Origin: JBGSYN01 sp041750975
Lineage (GTDB): Bacteria > Pseudomonadota > Alphaproteobacteria > Geminicoccales > Geminicoccaceae
NCBI GenBank assembly: GCA_041750975.1
Contig: JBGSYN010000100.1
Span: 1 to 43,687 of the forward strand
Length of the DNA: 43,687 bases
Direction: 5' to 3'
A program made the translations under genes and the position numbers. This document shows, in pieces, positions 16,987-24,983 of the stretch. A model generated the notes under the pieces. It saw only the letters and a program-made list of their open reading frames with translations, did no database searches and was not told the DNA's origin. Position 1 is the first letter of the stretch. Every line of letters begins with the position of its first letter.

Positions 16987-17259
16987 TCAGCCGGGCATGA
17001 CACTCGATATCGAGATGTCGACTTCGCTTGGTTGCACCGGATAGAAGGCCTTGAGCGTGCGGCTCGCCACATCCCGCTGATTGACGAGATCGGTGCCGCT
17101 GCTGAGCGTAACGACCGAAGTGTCTTGAAAAGGACCATTGCCTGCCATGTGCACGATCCAGTTCTGAGCCGGTGCATTTCGATAAGTATAAGTTGCTTGA
17201 AATGCAGATGGCGGACGATTGGGCAGATTTTGCTGTAAGGTAAAACGATAGTTAGGCAT
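16987..17259 (-). CDS. Unrecognised 90-residue protein preceding the paralogue pair
   Basis: A small protein I do not recognise. It opens MPNYRFTLQQNLP and has beta-strand-like segments (AFQATYTYRN, NWIVHMAGNG, TSVVTLSSGT), without a signal peptide, cysteine or charged cluster. ATG 17259 has GGAAG about nine bases upstream, which supports it being a real gene. It lies first in a minus-strand trio with the two large paralogues, 89 bases ahead of paralogue B. A joint function with them, for example as chaperone, activator or subunit, is only inferred from position. Confidence 0.65.
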   Translation of the reverse strand: MPNYRFTLQQNLPNRPPSAFQATYTYRNAPAQNWIVHMAGNGPFQDTSVVTLSSGTDLVNQRDVASRTLKAFYPVQPSEVDISISSVMPG

Positions 17260-17509
17260 TCCTATGACTTCCTTTCATCAAGGGTTTTGGGCCAACGTCG
17301 ACATTACTTGCATGAGAGGCTTAATAAATTACGCTGATCATTCGAGTTTCTGCTTTCGAATTCAGCGTGGCGATAGCCTTCTTTGTTCACCTGCAGCGTT
17401 TAGTGACGGGGCTCAAGTGTCACATTGGTGGCGAACTGGTGGCACATTGGTGTGCCTGTTGGAGACCTGACAGACGACGATTAGGAAGCCGTGCCCGCGC
17501 CATGCGACG
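17260..17509. promoter_or_regulatory. Intergenic region with a 10-base direct repeat upstream of the unrecognised trio
   Basis: A 250-base gap between the 90-residue gene and the gene upstream of it. It contains A+T-rich sequence around 17320-17345 (ttaataaatt), the likely promoter zone for the minus-strand trio, and two copies of CACATTGGTG at 17421-17430 and 17443-17452, spaced 22 bases start to start. A 68-codon plus-strand reading frame crosses it but has no coding support. The repeat could be a protein-binding site or the leftover end of an insertion sequence. Confidence 0.4.
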
Positions 17510-18277
17510 CTACTCCTCGCGTCGTGCCCACATGACACCGTTGCCGGTGCCATTGCCGTGGAACCTCAGCAGGCAGTTCTTCTGATTCCGGTTGAGACGG
17601 TTGATGGTGTCATGCAATCGAGTCGGGGGATCGATATCGCGCCGTACCGGCAGTGGATCGTCGATATGCTCGGGCCAACCCTCTTCCTCGAATGCAGCAA
17701 AGATTATCTCCTGGTTTGGCGCAGGAACACGAAACCGTTTGACCACGGACCCTTCGAAGCTCAGTTCCCGCCTCGTCGCATCCCAAAGAGGCGACGCCAG
17801 AGCCTGCAGCTCATCGACGGGCAGTCCTATCGGCTTTTGGCCGATTGCCTCACGGACTGGCCATTTTTCAGATTGCGCAGTCTCGGTCAGCGATCCATTC
17901 GAGCCCAATTCATCGGATTGACCGAGTGCACTCACGGCGAATGAAGCGCCTTCCCCGGTAAGCACGAGACAGGTCGAGGCAGTGAAGCTGAAGCCGCGGC
18001 CGTGGCGAAACGAGCGGTGCGAATCGCCGAAAGCCGAGGTCTCGTGGGCATGAACTGCGAACCCTTTGGCAACAAGCCAGCGGATATGACTGATGGTCAG
18101 TCCGGCCTCATAGAGGAGATCGATCTCGACTGCGAAATCCCAAATCTCCGAGCTCGATTCCCGAGCGTAGGAATAGGCCTGCCAAAGGAGTGTCAGACCG
18201 GCCCGGGCATTGATGTCGATGTCTAGCACCGGCGATTGTGCGATGGCCGCCGCCGAGGGCGTGAAGTCTGAAATCAT
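17510..18277 (-). CDS. Conserved-type hypothetical protein with EEEGWP...RLHDTI...RFxGxGTGxGVxW C-terminal module
   Basis: A 255-residue protein without assigned function. Its last 60 residues (FAAFEEEGWPEHIDDPL, RLHDTINRLNRNQ, LLRFHGNGTGNGVMW) match a module I recall from many unannotated bacterial proteins, often encoded singly, whose helix-rich character suggests a winged-helix-like fold; that recollection is not verified here. The first part holds ISHIRWLVAKGFAVHAHE and a Phe/Ser-rich middle. The frame is open to 18322, but ATG 18277 is chosen for the AGGAAGGG just upstream. It points toward the unrecognised trio 250 bases downstream on the same strand; regulation of that trio is a guess. 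Confidence 0.65.
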   Translation of the reverse strand: MISDFTPSAAAIAQSPVLDIDINARAGLTLLWQAYSYARESSSEIWDFAVEIDLLYEAGLTISHIRWLVAKGFAVHAHETSAFGDSHRSFRHGRGFSFTASTCLVLTGEGASFAVSALGQSDELGSNGSLTETAQSEKWPVREAIGQKPIGLPVDELQALASPLWDATRRELSFEGSVVKRFRVPAPNQEIIFAAFEEEGWPEHIDDPLPVRRDIDPPTRLHDTINRLNRNQKNCLLRFHGNGTGNGVMWARREE

Positions 18278-18558
18278 GGGGCCGCCCTTCCTTTTGTTCC
18301 CCGGCACCCTAGGTCTTCCCAATTTTCAACCATAAGGATAATTGAGGCCAGCGACGAAGTCGGAGCCGGATTTTCTCCATCTCCGCGGCGGTTTGGATAG
18401 CGGCTAAGCGGCGAACGGGTCCTTGCCGAAAAATGGATGGCGTGCTTTGGACTCCACCGGAGTTTCGGTTCTGTTTACGCCACGCATTCGAAGCCCGCAT
18501 TCACCACGTCTTTGCGGCGGCCCCCGTATGATCGGTCGGTAAGCCGCGGGTAGCGGCC
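18278..18558. other. Non-coding gap, nothing recognised
   Basis: About 280 bases between the hypothetical gene and the Rieske ferredoxin gene. Short frames on both strands look like chance products of G+C-rich DNA. I see no RNA gene, strong hairpin or repeat; the promoter of the downstream minus-strand gene should lie near its left-hand part. Confidence 0.4.
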
Positions 18559-18972
18559 CTACATTTCGACGACGAGGTACTCGCCGTCCCGTTCGACCTC
18601 GAAGGTGTCTGCCTGGTAGGGGCCTTCGACCAATTGCCGGCCTGAAACCTCCTGCACCTCGAACTTGCGGGCTTTGATGCGCTCGGCGTCGCAATAGGAG
18701 CGGCCGGTCCGAAGATCGTATTCCCAGCCATGCCAGGGGCAGCGCAACGTCTGTCCGCGGCTGCTCAACGTGTAGGAGCCGTAGCCCTTCGCTTCGATGC
18801 AGCCCGTCAGCCTGCCTGTGGAAAGCTTCGCACCTTTGTGCGGACATCTGTCCAGAAGAGCGAAGAACTCGCCCTCTATGTTAAAGATGACGAGTTCACG
18901 GCCATTGGCCTCGACGCATCGGCGCTGACCCGGCGGAATATCCTCGGCCCGGCCGACCACGTAACTCGGCAT
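18559..18972 (-). CDS. Rieske [2Fe-2S] ferredoxin-like protein
   Basis: A 137-residue stand-alone Rieske protein. The cluster ligands are visible as Cys43-Pro-His45 (CPHKGA) and Cys78-Pro-Trp-His81 (CPWHGWEYD). The 32-residue spacer between the two ligand pairs is about twice that of dioxygenase ferredoxins, but this longer loop is usual in a subgroup found beside amidohydrolase genes. There is no membrane segment, so it should be a soluble electron carrier. Its ATG overlaps the stop of the amidohydrolase gene by one base (ATGA). Probably supplies electrons to an oxygenase encoded elsewhere, or acts with the two amidohydrolases in an aromatic-compound pathway (inference). Confidence 0.88.
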   Translation of the reverse strand: MPSYVVGRAEDIPPGQRRCVEANGRELVIFNIEGEFFALLDRCPHKGAKLSTGRLTGCIEAKGYGSYTLSSRGQTLRCPWHGWEYDLRTGRSYCDAERIKARKFEVQEVSGRQLVEGPYQADTFEVERDGEYLVVEM

Positions 18973-20078
18973 CAGTTGAACCGATAGAGCCCGAGGCCGT
19001 TGCCCCGAAATATCTTGGCGCGGTTAACCTCTCCCAGGGTTTTGGGCAGAGCGTTCGCCGGATCATCGAAATCCCAGTGCGGATAGTCGCTCGAGAACAA
19101 CAGGCGATCGGTCCCGATCCAATCGATCGTGTCGATCAGATGCTGCCGCTGGCTCGGCTCTTCGACGGGCTGGGTCGCGAAATAAAAATTCCGGCGCAGA
19201 TATTCCGACGGTTTCATCTTGAGATGCGGCACTTCCTGCCGGAACCGCTCGAACAACCGGTCCATGCGCCAGGTCAGCGGCGGAACCCAGCCGAAACCGC
19301 CCTCGAGACTGATCACATTGAGGTTGGGAATGGCTTCGAATACGCCTTCGATGATGAAGCTTGCAACCATGCCCTGGCAGGCTGCCGAGTGTGAGGTCAT
19401 CTCTTCGACATAGAACGAGGGCCAGCCGCCGGGGGTCGAGGGATGCCCCGGCGAGCCGAACACATGAATCGCGACCGGAAGACCGCGGTCCGCGGCGGCT
19501 TGATAAATCGGCCAATAATGCTGCCGGCCCAAGGGCTCTCGCGTGCGCGTCAACAGCAGGACTTGCGCGAAATCGGGATGGTCCGCCCACTTTTCGAGTT
19601 CGGCAACAGCCGCTTCCGGCTGCTCGAACGGAATTACGATGGAGGCCCTGAGCCGCTTGTCGCGGCTGGTCCAGGTTTCGACCTGCCAGTGATTGATGGC
19701 GCGGGCGAGCGCTCGCGAAAGCTCGGGGTTGGGCGCCGACTGTCCGGTCTGCCGCAACGGGCTCAACAATGAGTACTCGATATTCAGCGGCTCGAGATAT
19801 TGATCGCGCATCATCTCGTAGCTGCTTCCAGCCATGCCGCCGTCGGCGGGCTTGGCGTCGGCCCGATGGGCTTCCGGCACCGCCTTGGGGTAACCGATGG
19901 GTGTGCGCGCACCGGCGCCAAATGTGTTCAATATTTCCCAATGCTCGGCCGACATGAATGGCTTCAGATCGGCAAGCTCGCGGACACAAGGATGGACATC
20001 GGCGTCGATGATAGCCTGCCGGACCGATTTCGCCTGCTGCGAGACGCTTTGCGGTTTCTCGAGAGTAATCTGATCCAT
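18972..20078 (-). CDS. Amidohydrolase-2 family metal-dependent hydrolase/decarboxylase
   Basis: A 368-residue TIM-barrel protein of the amidohydrolase-2 family (PF04909 type), which includes ACMSD and gamma-resorcylate decarboxylase. Visible metal-site elements: the N-terminal DADVHP strand, VAIHVFG in the middle barrel, a conserved VISLEGGFGWVP, and LLFSSDYPHWDFDDP with the metal-ligand Asp near the end. ATG 20078 has GGAAGGA upstream. It is co-directional with a paralogous amidohydrolase (2 bases before) and the Rieske gene (1-base overlap). A ring-fission or carboxylate-removal step in aromatic degradation is likely, but the substrate is not readable from sequence. Confidence 0.88.
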   Translation of the reverse strand: MDQITLEKPQSVSQQAKSVRQAIIDADVHPCVRELADLKPFMSAEHWEILNTFGAGARTPIGYPKAVPEAHRADAKPADGGMAGSSYEMMRDQYLEPLNIEYSLLSPLRQTGQSAPNPELSRALARAINHWQVETWTSRDKRLRASIVIPFEQPEAAVAELEKWADHPDFAQVLLLTRTREPLGRQHYWPIYQAAADRGLPVAIHVFGSPGHPSTPGGWPSFYVEEMTSHSAACQGMVASFIIEGVFEAIPNLNVISLEGGFGWVPPLTWRMDRLFERFRQEVPHLKMKPSEYLRRNFYFATQPVEEPSQRQHLIDTIDWIGTDRLLFSSDYPHWDFDDPANALPKTLGEVNRAKIFRGNGLGLYRFN

Positions 20079-20080
20079 GG

Positions 20081-21127
20081 CTAGTGTATCCTTCCGTAGA
20101 GACTGCGCGGATTGTCGACGGCTATTGTCCGGCGGAGATTGCCATCGATACCTTTGGGGAACGCATCATCGCCGTCATAGTGCCAATGTGGGTAGTCGGT
20201 GGCAAAAAGCAGCATTTCGTTCGCGTTCAAATGATCGATGATGCTGCCTGTGGTTGCGTCGTCATCGGGGCCGTCGAAGGGTTGCAGCGTCAGCCGCACA
20301 TGGCGCTCGATGACGCGCATCGGCGCTTCGTCGAGCCAGGGCACCTCGACCCTCGAGCCACGCCAGAACTTGCCGAACCGCCAGCCGAACGACGCCAGCC
20401 AGGAAACCCCGCTCTCGAGCAGCACGATCTTCAATCCGGGAAAGCGCTCGAACACGCCATGGGTCACGAGGCTGCCGAGCTGGCCCTGAAAAGCCAGGGA
20501 CTGATCGACGGCATCCTCGAACTGATAGCTGGCCCAGCCCGAGGCCGTCTGCGGGAGCTTGCCGCTATTGCCGATATGGAGCGCCACCGGCAGATCGGCC
20601 TCAACCGCCGCTTGCCAGATCGGATCGTAAACCGTGTTGCCATAAGGCAGTTCGGCGGTCGCCAGCATCACCGCCTGAACGAATTTTTTGTCGCTCGACC
20701 GCCTGGCAATCTCCTTCCCGGCCTTGATCGGATCCAAAGGCGAAATCAGGATCGAGCCATAAAGACGCGGGTCCCGGCTCAGGAATTGATCGGCGAGATA
20801 GTCGTTGGTCGCGGTGGCGAAGGCTGCTGCCATATGCGGGTCGAACAACTTCGCGACCGGATGCAAACAGTTGCAGATCGCAGCCGCCATGCCCGGTTGA
20901 TCGAGCACCGTACGGATCAGAAACTCGACATCCTGGCGCGGTCGCCCATCCTCGTCGCGCCAGTCCGGCCTGCAGGCAATCGGAGCCTCAATCGGCAGCG
21001 TGGATTCGGCAAAGCTCCGCACCCCACGCGACGCCGTTATCTCCTGCCAGACCGGCGGCAGATAGGGTCTCATCTGCTCCATGCTCGGCGCCGGCACATG
21101 CACGTCGCAATCGATCCCGCCCTGCAT
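20081..21127 (-). CDS. Amidohydrolase-2 family protein, paralogue of the downstream gene
   Basis: A 348-residue amidohydrolase-2 family TIM-barrel protein. It begins with the metal-binding IDCDVHVP strand and has LPVALHIG, LKIVLLESGVSWL and MLLFATDYPHWHYDGDD, the same landmarks as its neighbour, to which it is related but diverged. ATG 21127 is preferred over an upstream in-frame TTG at 21157 because GGAAG lies six bases before it and the DCDVH motif begins at residue 5, as in homologues. First of a three-gene minus-strand operon with the second amidohydrolase and a Rieske protein. Two paralogues may form a heteromer or act in succession (inference). Stop is TAG. Confidence 0.88.
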   Translation of the reverse strand: MQGGIDCDVHVPAPSMEQMRPYLPPVWQEITASRGVRSFAESTLPIEAPIACRPDWRDEDGRPRQDVEFLIRTVLDQPGMAAAICNCLHPVAKLFDPHMAAAFATATNDYLADQFLSRDPRLYGSILISPLDPIKAGKEIARRSSDKKFVQAVMLATAELPYGNTVYDPIWQAAVEADLPVALHIGNSGKLPQTASGWASYQFEDAVDQSLAFQGQLGSLVTHGVFERFPGLKIVLLESGVSWLASFGWRFGKFWRGSRVEVPWLDEAPMRVIERHVRLTLQPFDGPDDDATTGSIIDHLNANEMLLFATDYPHWHYDGDDAFPKGIDGNLRRTIAVDNPRSLYGRIH

Positions 21128-21252
21128 CAGGTTCTTCCGCTTCTTTTCATGGCGCAATGGTGGACCAAACGGCTGTTATCGTAAACCATGTATTGGCGGC
21201 GCAACTCAGCTTTTCTCAAACTTGAGGAGACCCGCCCAAGCTCCTGGGAAGC

Positions 21253-22119
21253 TCAAAAATTAATCGAAAGGCCGAGGAGCGGGCCGTGCATGGTGACGTC
21301 CCATTCGAACTCGTCGCCGCCGCTGCCGTCCTCGTATTTCTGATGGAGGGCGCGGTAGCCGGCGAGCAAGCGGGCATTGTTCTGGCCGAACAGGCTGAAC
21401 AGATAGCCGGCCACGCCGAAGGTCTGCCAGCTATATTGCGAGCTCGTGCTGGTACCGCCGACATCGCCCGCAAGAGTTATGCCGAAACGGTCGCCGAGGC
21501 TCCAGATGGTGCGCAGGCCGATGATGGGATCGGTCCAGCTCTGGTTATCATCGACCGAGCGCGTGCGTCTGATGCCGAGCTCCGGCAGATCGAGCCGGCC
21601 TTGCAGATCGACATCGAGATAGGTGTAGCGGGCCCCGGCATAGGGATCGAGGGTAACGGCGAAACGGCCCGCCTCCGGCGATGAACCGAGTGTCCAATCG
21701 CCGAGCCGATAGGTTCCGGCCAGCTGCAGGATCACCTGGTTGGCCTCGGCGTCGAGCTTGATGCGTTCATCGCCGTCGGCATCATCATCGCCGAGATTGG
21801 CATAGAGCGTATCGAACAGGAGGCCGACATCGCCCTTGCGGATCTCGGCCTCGAGCATCACGGCGCCATTGAGATGATCGAGGATGTCGTTGAAATTGAC
21901 GTTGATATCGGCCTTGATCCCCCTGGTCGTGGCGTTGCCGTTCAGGCTCAAGGCCCAGGCATAGGGTGTCACGATGACCTCGAGCGGCTGCTCGAACGTG
22001 TTCCTGACCGCCGTCGAGAGCGGGTCCGTCGTCGGCGAAGACTGGGCCGCCGCCGGCACGGCGCCGCAGGCCAGCGCTGTCCCAATAGCGAGGATCATCA
22101 AACCGCGAAAAACCATCAT
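21253..22119 (-). CDS. Exported outer-membrane beta-barrel protein
   Basis: A 288-residue protein with signal peptide MMVFRGLMILAIGTALA...AAAQ and a body of alternating hydrophobic strands (VMLEAEIRKGDVGLLFDTLYA, TLDPYAGARYTYLDVDLQ, RFGITLAGDVGG) ending in a hydrophobic GPLLGLSINF, the typical C-terminal aromatic residue of an outer-membrane barrel. Specific family not assigned; it resembles proteobacterial proteins annotated only as outer membrane or hypothetical. The frame extends upstream to 22290 but ATG 22119 gives the signal peptide directly after GGGAAAG. Lies 28 bases after cydB and is likely the last gene of the long oxidase transcript. Confidence 0.75.
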   Translation of the reverse strand: MMVFRGLMILAIGTALACGAVPAAAQSSPTTDPLSTAVRNTFEQPLEVIVTPYAWALSLNGNATTRGIKADINVNFNDILDHLNGAVMLEAEIRKGDVGLLFDTLYANLGDDDADGDERIKLDAEANQVILQLAGTYRLGDWTLGSSPEAGRFAVTLDPYAGARYTYLDVDLQGRLDLPELGIRRTRSVDDNQSWTDPIIGLRTIWSLGDRFGITLAGDVGGTSTSSQYSWQTFGVAGYLFSLFGQNNARLLAGYRALHQKYEDGSGGDEFEWDVTMHGPLLGLSINF

Positions 22120-22147
22120 AGCTGCAACTTTCCCGGCATCGACACGG

Positions 22148-23155
22148 TCAGACTGGTTCACTGCCTTGGCCAACCTTGCCGCGAAAAATCCAGTAAACGC
22201 CGATCGTATAGAGCGCGATGACCGGTACGACGACCACTCCACCGTAGAAAAAGAACCGCAACGATGCCTCCGGCGCTGCGGCATCGGCAACGGTGATCGT
22301 ATAGGGGATCATGTAGGGCCACATCATCACGCCGAGCGTCAAAAAAGCCGAGAGGAAGAACACCACCGTCAGGGCGAAGGGAATGATATCGCGCTTGGCC
22401 CGCGCCCCAGCCACAACGCCGATAAGGGCGGCGATACCGAGTACCGGAAAGGCCAACCCCCAGCTTCGCGAGCCAAGATTGTTCTGGGCGATAGCGCCCG
22501 CATCGACCGTCAGGGAAGTTACAAAAGCAAGGCCCAGACAAACAAGAACCGCGCCGGCAAGCCAGGGGATACGCGCATAGGCCCAGCTACGCAGCGTCCC
22601 CTCACTCTTCAACACCAGCCACCCGGCACCGAGCAAGGCATAGCCGAACACCAGCCCGACGCCGGTAAGAACCGGGAACGGATGCAGCCAGCCGAAGGTG
22701 CCACCGGCATATTGCATGGCCTCGACCGGAACGCCCCGCATCAGCGCGCCGACGGCGGCTCCCTGCACGAAGGCCACCACGACAGAGCCGATGAAGAACC
22801 CCCGATCCCAAAGGCCGCGGGTGCGCTCGCTTCGATATCGAAACTCAAAAGCGATGCCGCGAAAAATCAGACCGAACAGCATCAGCAATACGGGGATGTA
22901 GAATGCGCCTAGAAACACGGCGTAGACGGCCGGAAACGCCGCAAAGAGACTGGCGCCGATGACCACGAGCCATGTTTCGTTGCCGTCCCAGTATGGCGCG
23001 ATGCTGGTCATCATGTAGTCACGATCGATGTCGTCGCGCGCGGTGCCGAAGAGAATGCCAACGCCAAGGTCAAACCCATCGAGTACGACATAGACGAGAA
23101 TTGATAAGGCAATGACGGCTGCCCAGAAGAGAGCGAGGGAGCTTGGTTCGGCCAT
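22148..23155 (-). CDS. cydB: Cytochrome bd-type quinol oxidase subunit II
   Basis: A 335-residue integral membrane protein matching CydB/CioB: it has the characteristic VYVVLDGFDLGVGILFG first helix, DETWLVVIGA-like WDGNETWLVVIGASLFAAFP, FRGIAFEFRY, and FFGGVVVPV-like C-terminal FFYGGVVVVPVIALYTI. These are diagnostic. Together with CydA it forms the haem-bd quinol oxidase that reduces oxygen to water without proton pumping. It starts 3 bases after the cydA stop. No cydX-like small ORF is evident downstream. The short form of the partner CydA places it in the CIO-like group. Confidence 0.93.
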   Translation of the reverse strand: MAEPSSLALFWAAVIALSILVYVVLDGFDLGVGILFGTARDDIDRDYMMTSIAPYWDGNETWLVVIGASLFAAFPAVYAVFLGAFYIPVLLMLFGLIFRGIAFEFRYRSERTRGLWDRGFFIGSVVVAFVQGAAVGALMRGVPVEAMQYAGGTFGWLHPFPVLTGVGLVFGYALLGAGWLVLKSEGTLRSWAYARIPWLAGAVLVCLGLAFVTSLTVDAGAIAQNNLGSRSWGLAFPVLGIAALIGVVAGARAKRDIIPFALTVVFFLSAFLTLGVMMWPYMIPYTITVADAAAPEASLRFFFYGGVVVVPVIALYTIGVYWIFRGKVGQGSEPV

Positions 23156-23158
23156 CGC

Positions 23159-24577
23159 TCAGCTCCTTTGTATGCGGGCTTGCGGCTGGTGGCCGGTGGC
23201 ACTTTCGGCGCTGTCGGCGAAGGCCAATGGCCGGCTCGCCGTCGCGTTGGTGATCGCCTCGGTGCCGTCGGTCGGACCCTCACACAGAAGTCGGTAGATG
23301 TAGTAGGTACCGAAGCTGACGAAGACCGCGTAGACCAGAACATAGCCGCTCAGGGAGAACAGCACGTCGCCGGTGGTAAGGGATGGCGTCACCGCATCTT
23401 TGGTGCGCAACAGTCCGTAAACGACCCAGGGTTGGCGCCCGACCTCAGCGGTGTACCAGCCGGTCAGTATCGCAATAAAGCCAGTGGGAAACGACAGAAA
23501 TGCGACCCAAAGAAACCAGCGCGAGGTCTCGAGCCGGCCCAATAATCGAAGCAAGTTTCCGCCCCAGGACACCGCAACCATAATCAGCCCCATGCCGACC
23601 ATGATGCGGAACCCGAAGAAGGGGATCACCACCGGCGGCCGATCCTCTTCGGGGAAGGCGTCCAAACCGGTTTCGCGGGCGGTCCAGTTACCCGAGGCGA
23701 TAAAGCTGCCGAGCTTCGGGATCTCGATCGCATAGAGGTTCCGCTCACCGGCCGCGTCGGGGATCGCGATCAATACCTCGCTGGCCGGCTGCTGGGTTTG
23801 CCAGCGCGCTTCGATCGCAGCGAACTTCGCCGGTTGATGCTCCAGCACATAGAGGCCTGTGAGATGACCGAAAAACATCTGCACAGGGATAAGAATAGCC
23901 GCCAAGCCGAGGCCCCAATGCAGCATCACCCGCCCCTCGGCCAAATGCACGCGGCGCAGCAGGTACCAGGCGCCGGTGGCCGCAATGCTCATGGCACTGG
24001 TGAGAAAGGCGGCAAGCAGCATATGCGGCCAACGCACCATCATCACCGATCCCAAAACGATCTCGCGCCAGTCGGCCGGAATGATCTTGCCATCGACAAT
24101 CTCATGGCCGACGGGGACCTGCATCCATGAGTTGTTCGCGAGGATCCAGAATGAGGAGAACATGGTGCCCAACGACACCATGCAGCAGGCGAAGAAATAG
24201 AAACCCGGCGAGACGCGGTTCCTGCCCAGCAACATGACGCCAAAAAACGTCGCCTCAAGCAGGAAGGCCGTAAAGGATTCATAGCCAAGCAGGGGACCTT
24301 GAATCGAGCCTGTCTTCTCGGCCAGCACGCCCCAATTGGTGCCGAACTGGAATGCCATGACGATCCCCGTTACAACACCCATGCCGAAGGACACCGCAAA
24401 AACTTTCAGCCAGAAGTCGAAGATGCGCCGATAGAGGGGATTGCCGGTGAAGTACCGCATGCCCTCGATCGTCGCCAGCCACGCCGCGAGGCCTATGGTG
24501 AAGGCCGGGAAGATGATGTGGAAGCTGATGACGAACGCGAACTGGATGCGTGACAGGATTACCGGATCGAGTTCCAA
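23159..24577 (-). CDS. cydA: Cytochrome bd-type quinol oxidase subunit I, short-Q-loop (CIO-like)
   Basis: A 472-residue membrane protein, shorter than E. coli CydA (about 520) because the quinol-binding loop is short, as in cyanide-insensitive CioA oxidases. The family haem ligands are visible by position: His20 (first helix, ISFHIIFP), His185 (VRWPHMLLAAF) and a Met in FRIMVGMGL (326 or 329). The GWYTAEVGRQPWVVYGLLRT segment with Glu378 is the CydA/CioA signature. Oxidises ubiquinol in the inner membrane. It begins 33 bases after the ligand-less Rieske gene, so it may share the upstream transcript with the GMC oxidoreductase. The C-terminal 45 residues are polar and unusual in sequence. Confidence 0.94.
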   Translation of the reverse strand: MELDPVILSRIQFAFVISFHIIFPAFTIGLAAWLATIEGMRYFTGNPLYRRIFDFWLKVFAVSFGMGVVTGIVMAFQFGTNWGVLAEKTGSIQGPLLGYESFTAFLLEATFFGVMLLGRNRVSPGFYFFACCMVSLGTMFSSFWILANNSWMQVPVGHEIVDGKIIPADWREIVLGSVMMVRWPHMLLAAFLTSAMSIAATGAWYLLRRVHLAEGRVMLHWGLGLAAILIPVQMFFGHLTGLYVLEHQPAKFAAIEARWQTQQPASEVLIAIPDAAGERNLYAIEIPKLGSFIASGNWTARETGLDAFPEEDRPPVVIPFFGFRIMVGMGLIMVAVSWGGNLLRLLGRLETSRWFLWVAFLSFPTGFIAILTGWYTAEVGRQPWVVYGLLRTKDAVTPSLTTGDVLFSLSGYVLVYAVFVSFGTYYIYRLLCEGPTDGTEAITNATASRPLAFADSAESATGHQPQARIQRS

Positions 24578-24610
24578 TCTATAGCTCCTGGCTCAAAGGT
24601 ACCCACCGCA

Positions 24611-24952
24611 TTAAGACTTGGCGTCGCCGGTTCGAATTTGGATCTCGCCATCCAGCTCGCGAACTTCATAGGTCGTAAGCCGCGTGATCGCAGGACCACC
24701 GCTCGCCTGGCCCGTAGCCACATCGTATTGCGAAGCATCGCACGGGGACATGATCACAGTTCCCGTCAAACGTCCGGACGACAGCGGCGAGCGATCGCTT
24801 GGCGAAAGATCGTCGAACGCGTAGAGGCGGTCGTCGATGCGGGCGACAGCGACCCGGTGCTTCGTATCCATGAGATAATAGGGCATAACATAGCCGTTCG
24901 GCACGGCATTCGACTTGCCGAGGGTGCGGAACTCGGCGCTGACGTTACTCAT
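24611..24952 (-). CDS. Rieske-fold protein lacking all four [2Fe-2S] ligands
   Basis: A 113-residue protein whose sequence aligns along its whole length with small Rieske ferredoxins: FDDxxPxxxxPLSSGRLTGTVI, then the QYDVATGQ, GPAITRLTTYEVRELDGEIQI segments. In a functional Rieske domain the ligands would be Cys-Pro-His and Cys-Pro-x-His. Here the four positions are Ser50, Ser52, Ser69 and Asp72 (LSPSD and SPCDAS); the only Cys is residue 71, at the variable position. I checked the codons: TCG, AGC, TCC, GAT. The frame is intact and flanked 31 bases each side by the GMC and cydA genes, so it looks maintained rather than decayed. Likely a scaffold or regulatory subunit that no longer binds a cluster (inference). 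Confidence 0.85.
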   Translation of the reverse strand: MSNVSAEFRTLGKSNAVPNGYVMPYYLMDTKHRVAVARIDDRLYAFDDLSPSDRSPLSSGRLTGTVIMSPCDASQYDVATGQASGGPAITRLTTYEVRELDGEIQIRTGDAKS

Positions 24953-24983
24953 GATGTTTCCTCCTTTGGACTGGTCTTGTGCT

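Noticed and set aside
17264..17470. 68-codon plus-strand frame in the gap before the trio
   Set aside because: No ribosome site, no protein-like composition, and it covers the direct repeat and probable promoter.
18404..18847. 147-codon minus-strand frame overlapping the Rieske gene
   Set aside because: It is the shifted frame of the Rieske gene, which has clear cluster ligands.
18559..18972. Long spacer (32 residues) between Rieske ligand pairs as an anomaly
   Set aside because: I recall this spacing as usual for a subgroup of Rieske proteins next to amidohydrolase genes.
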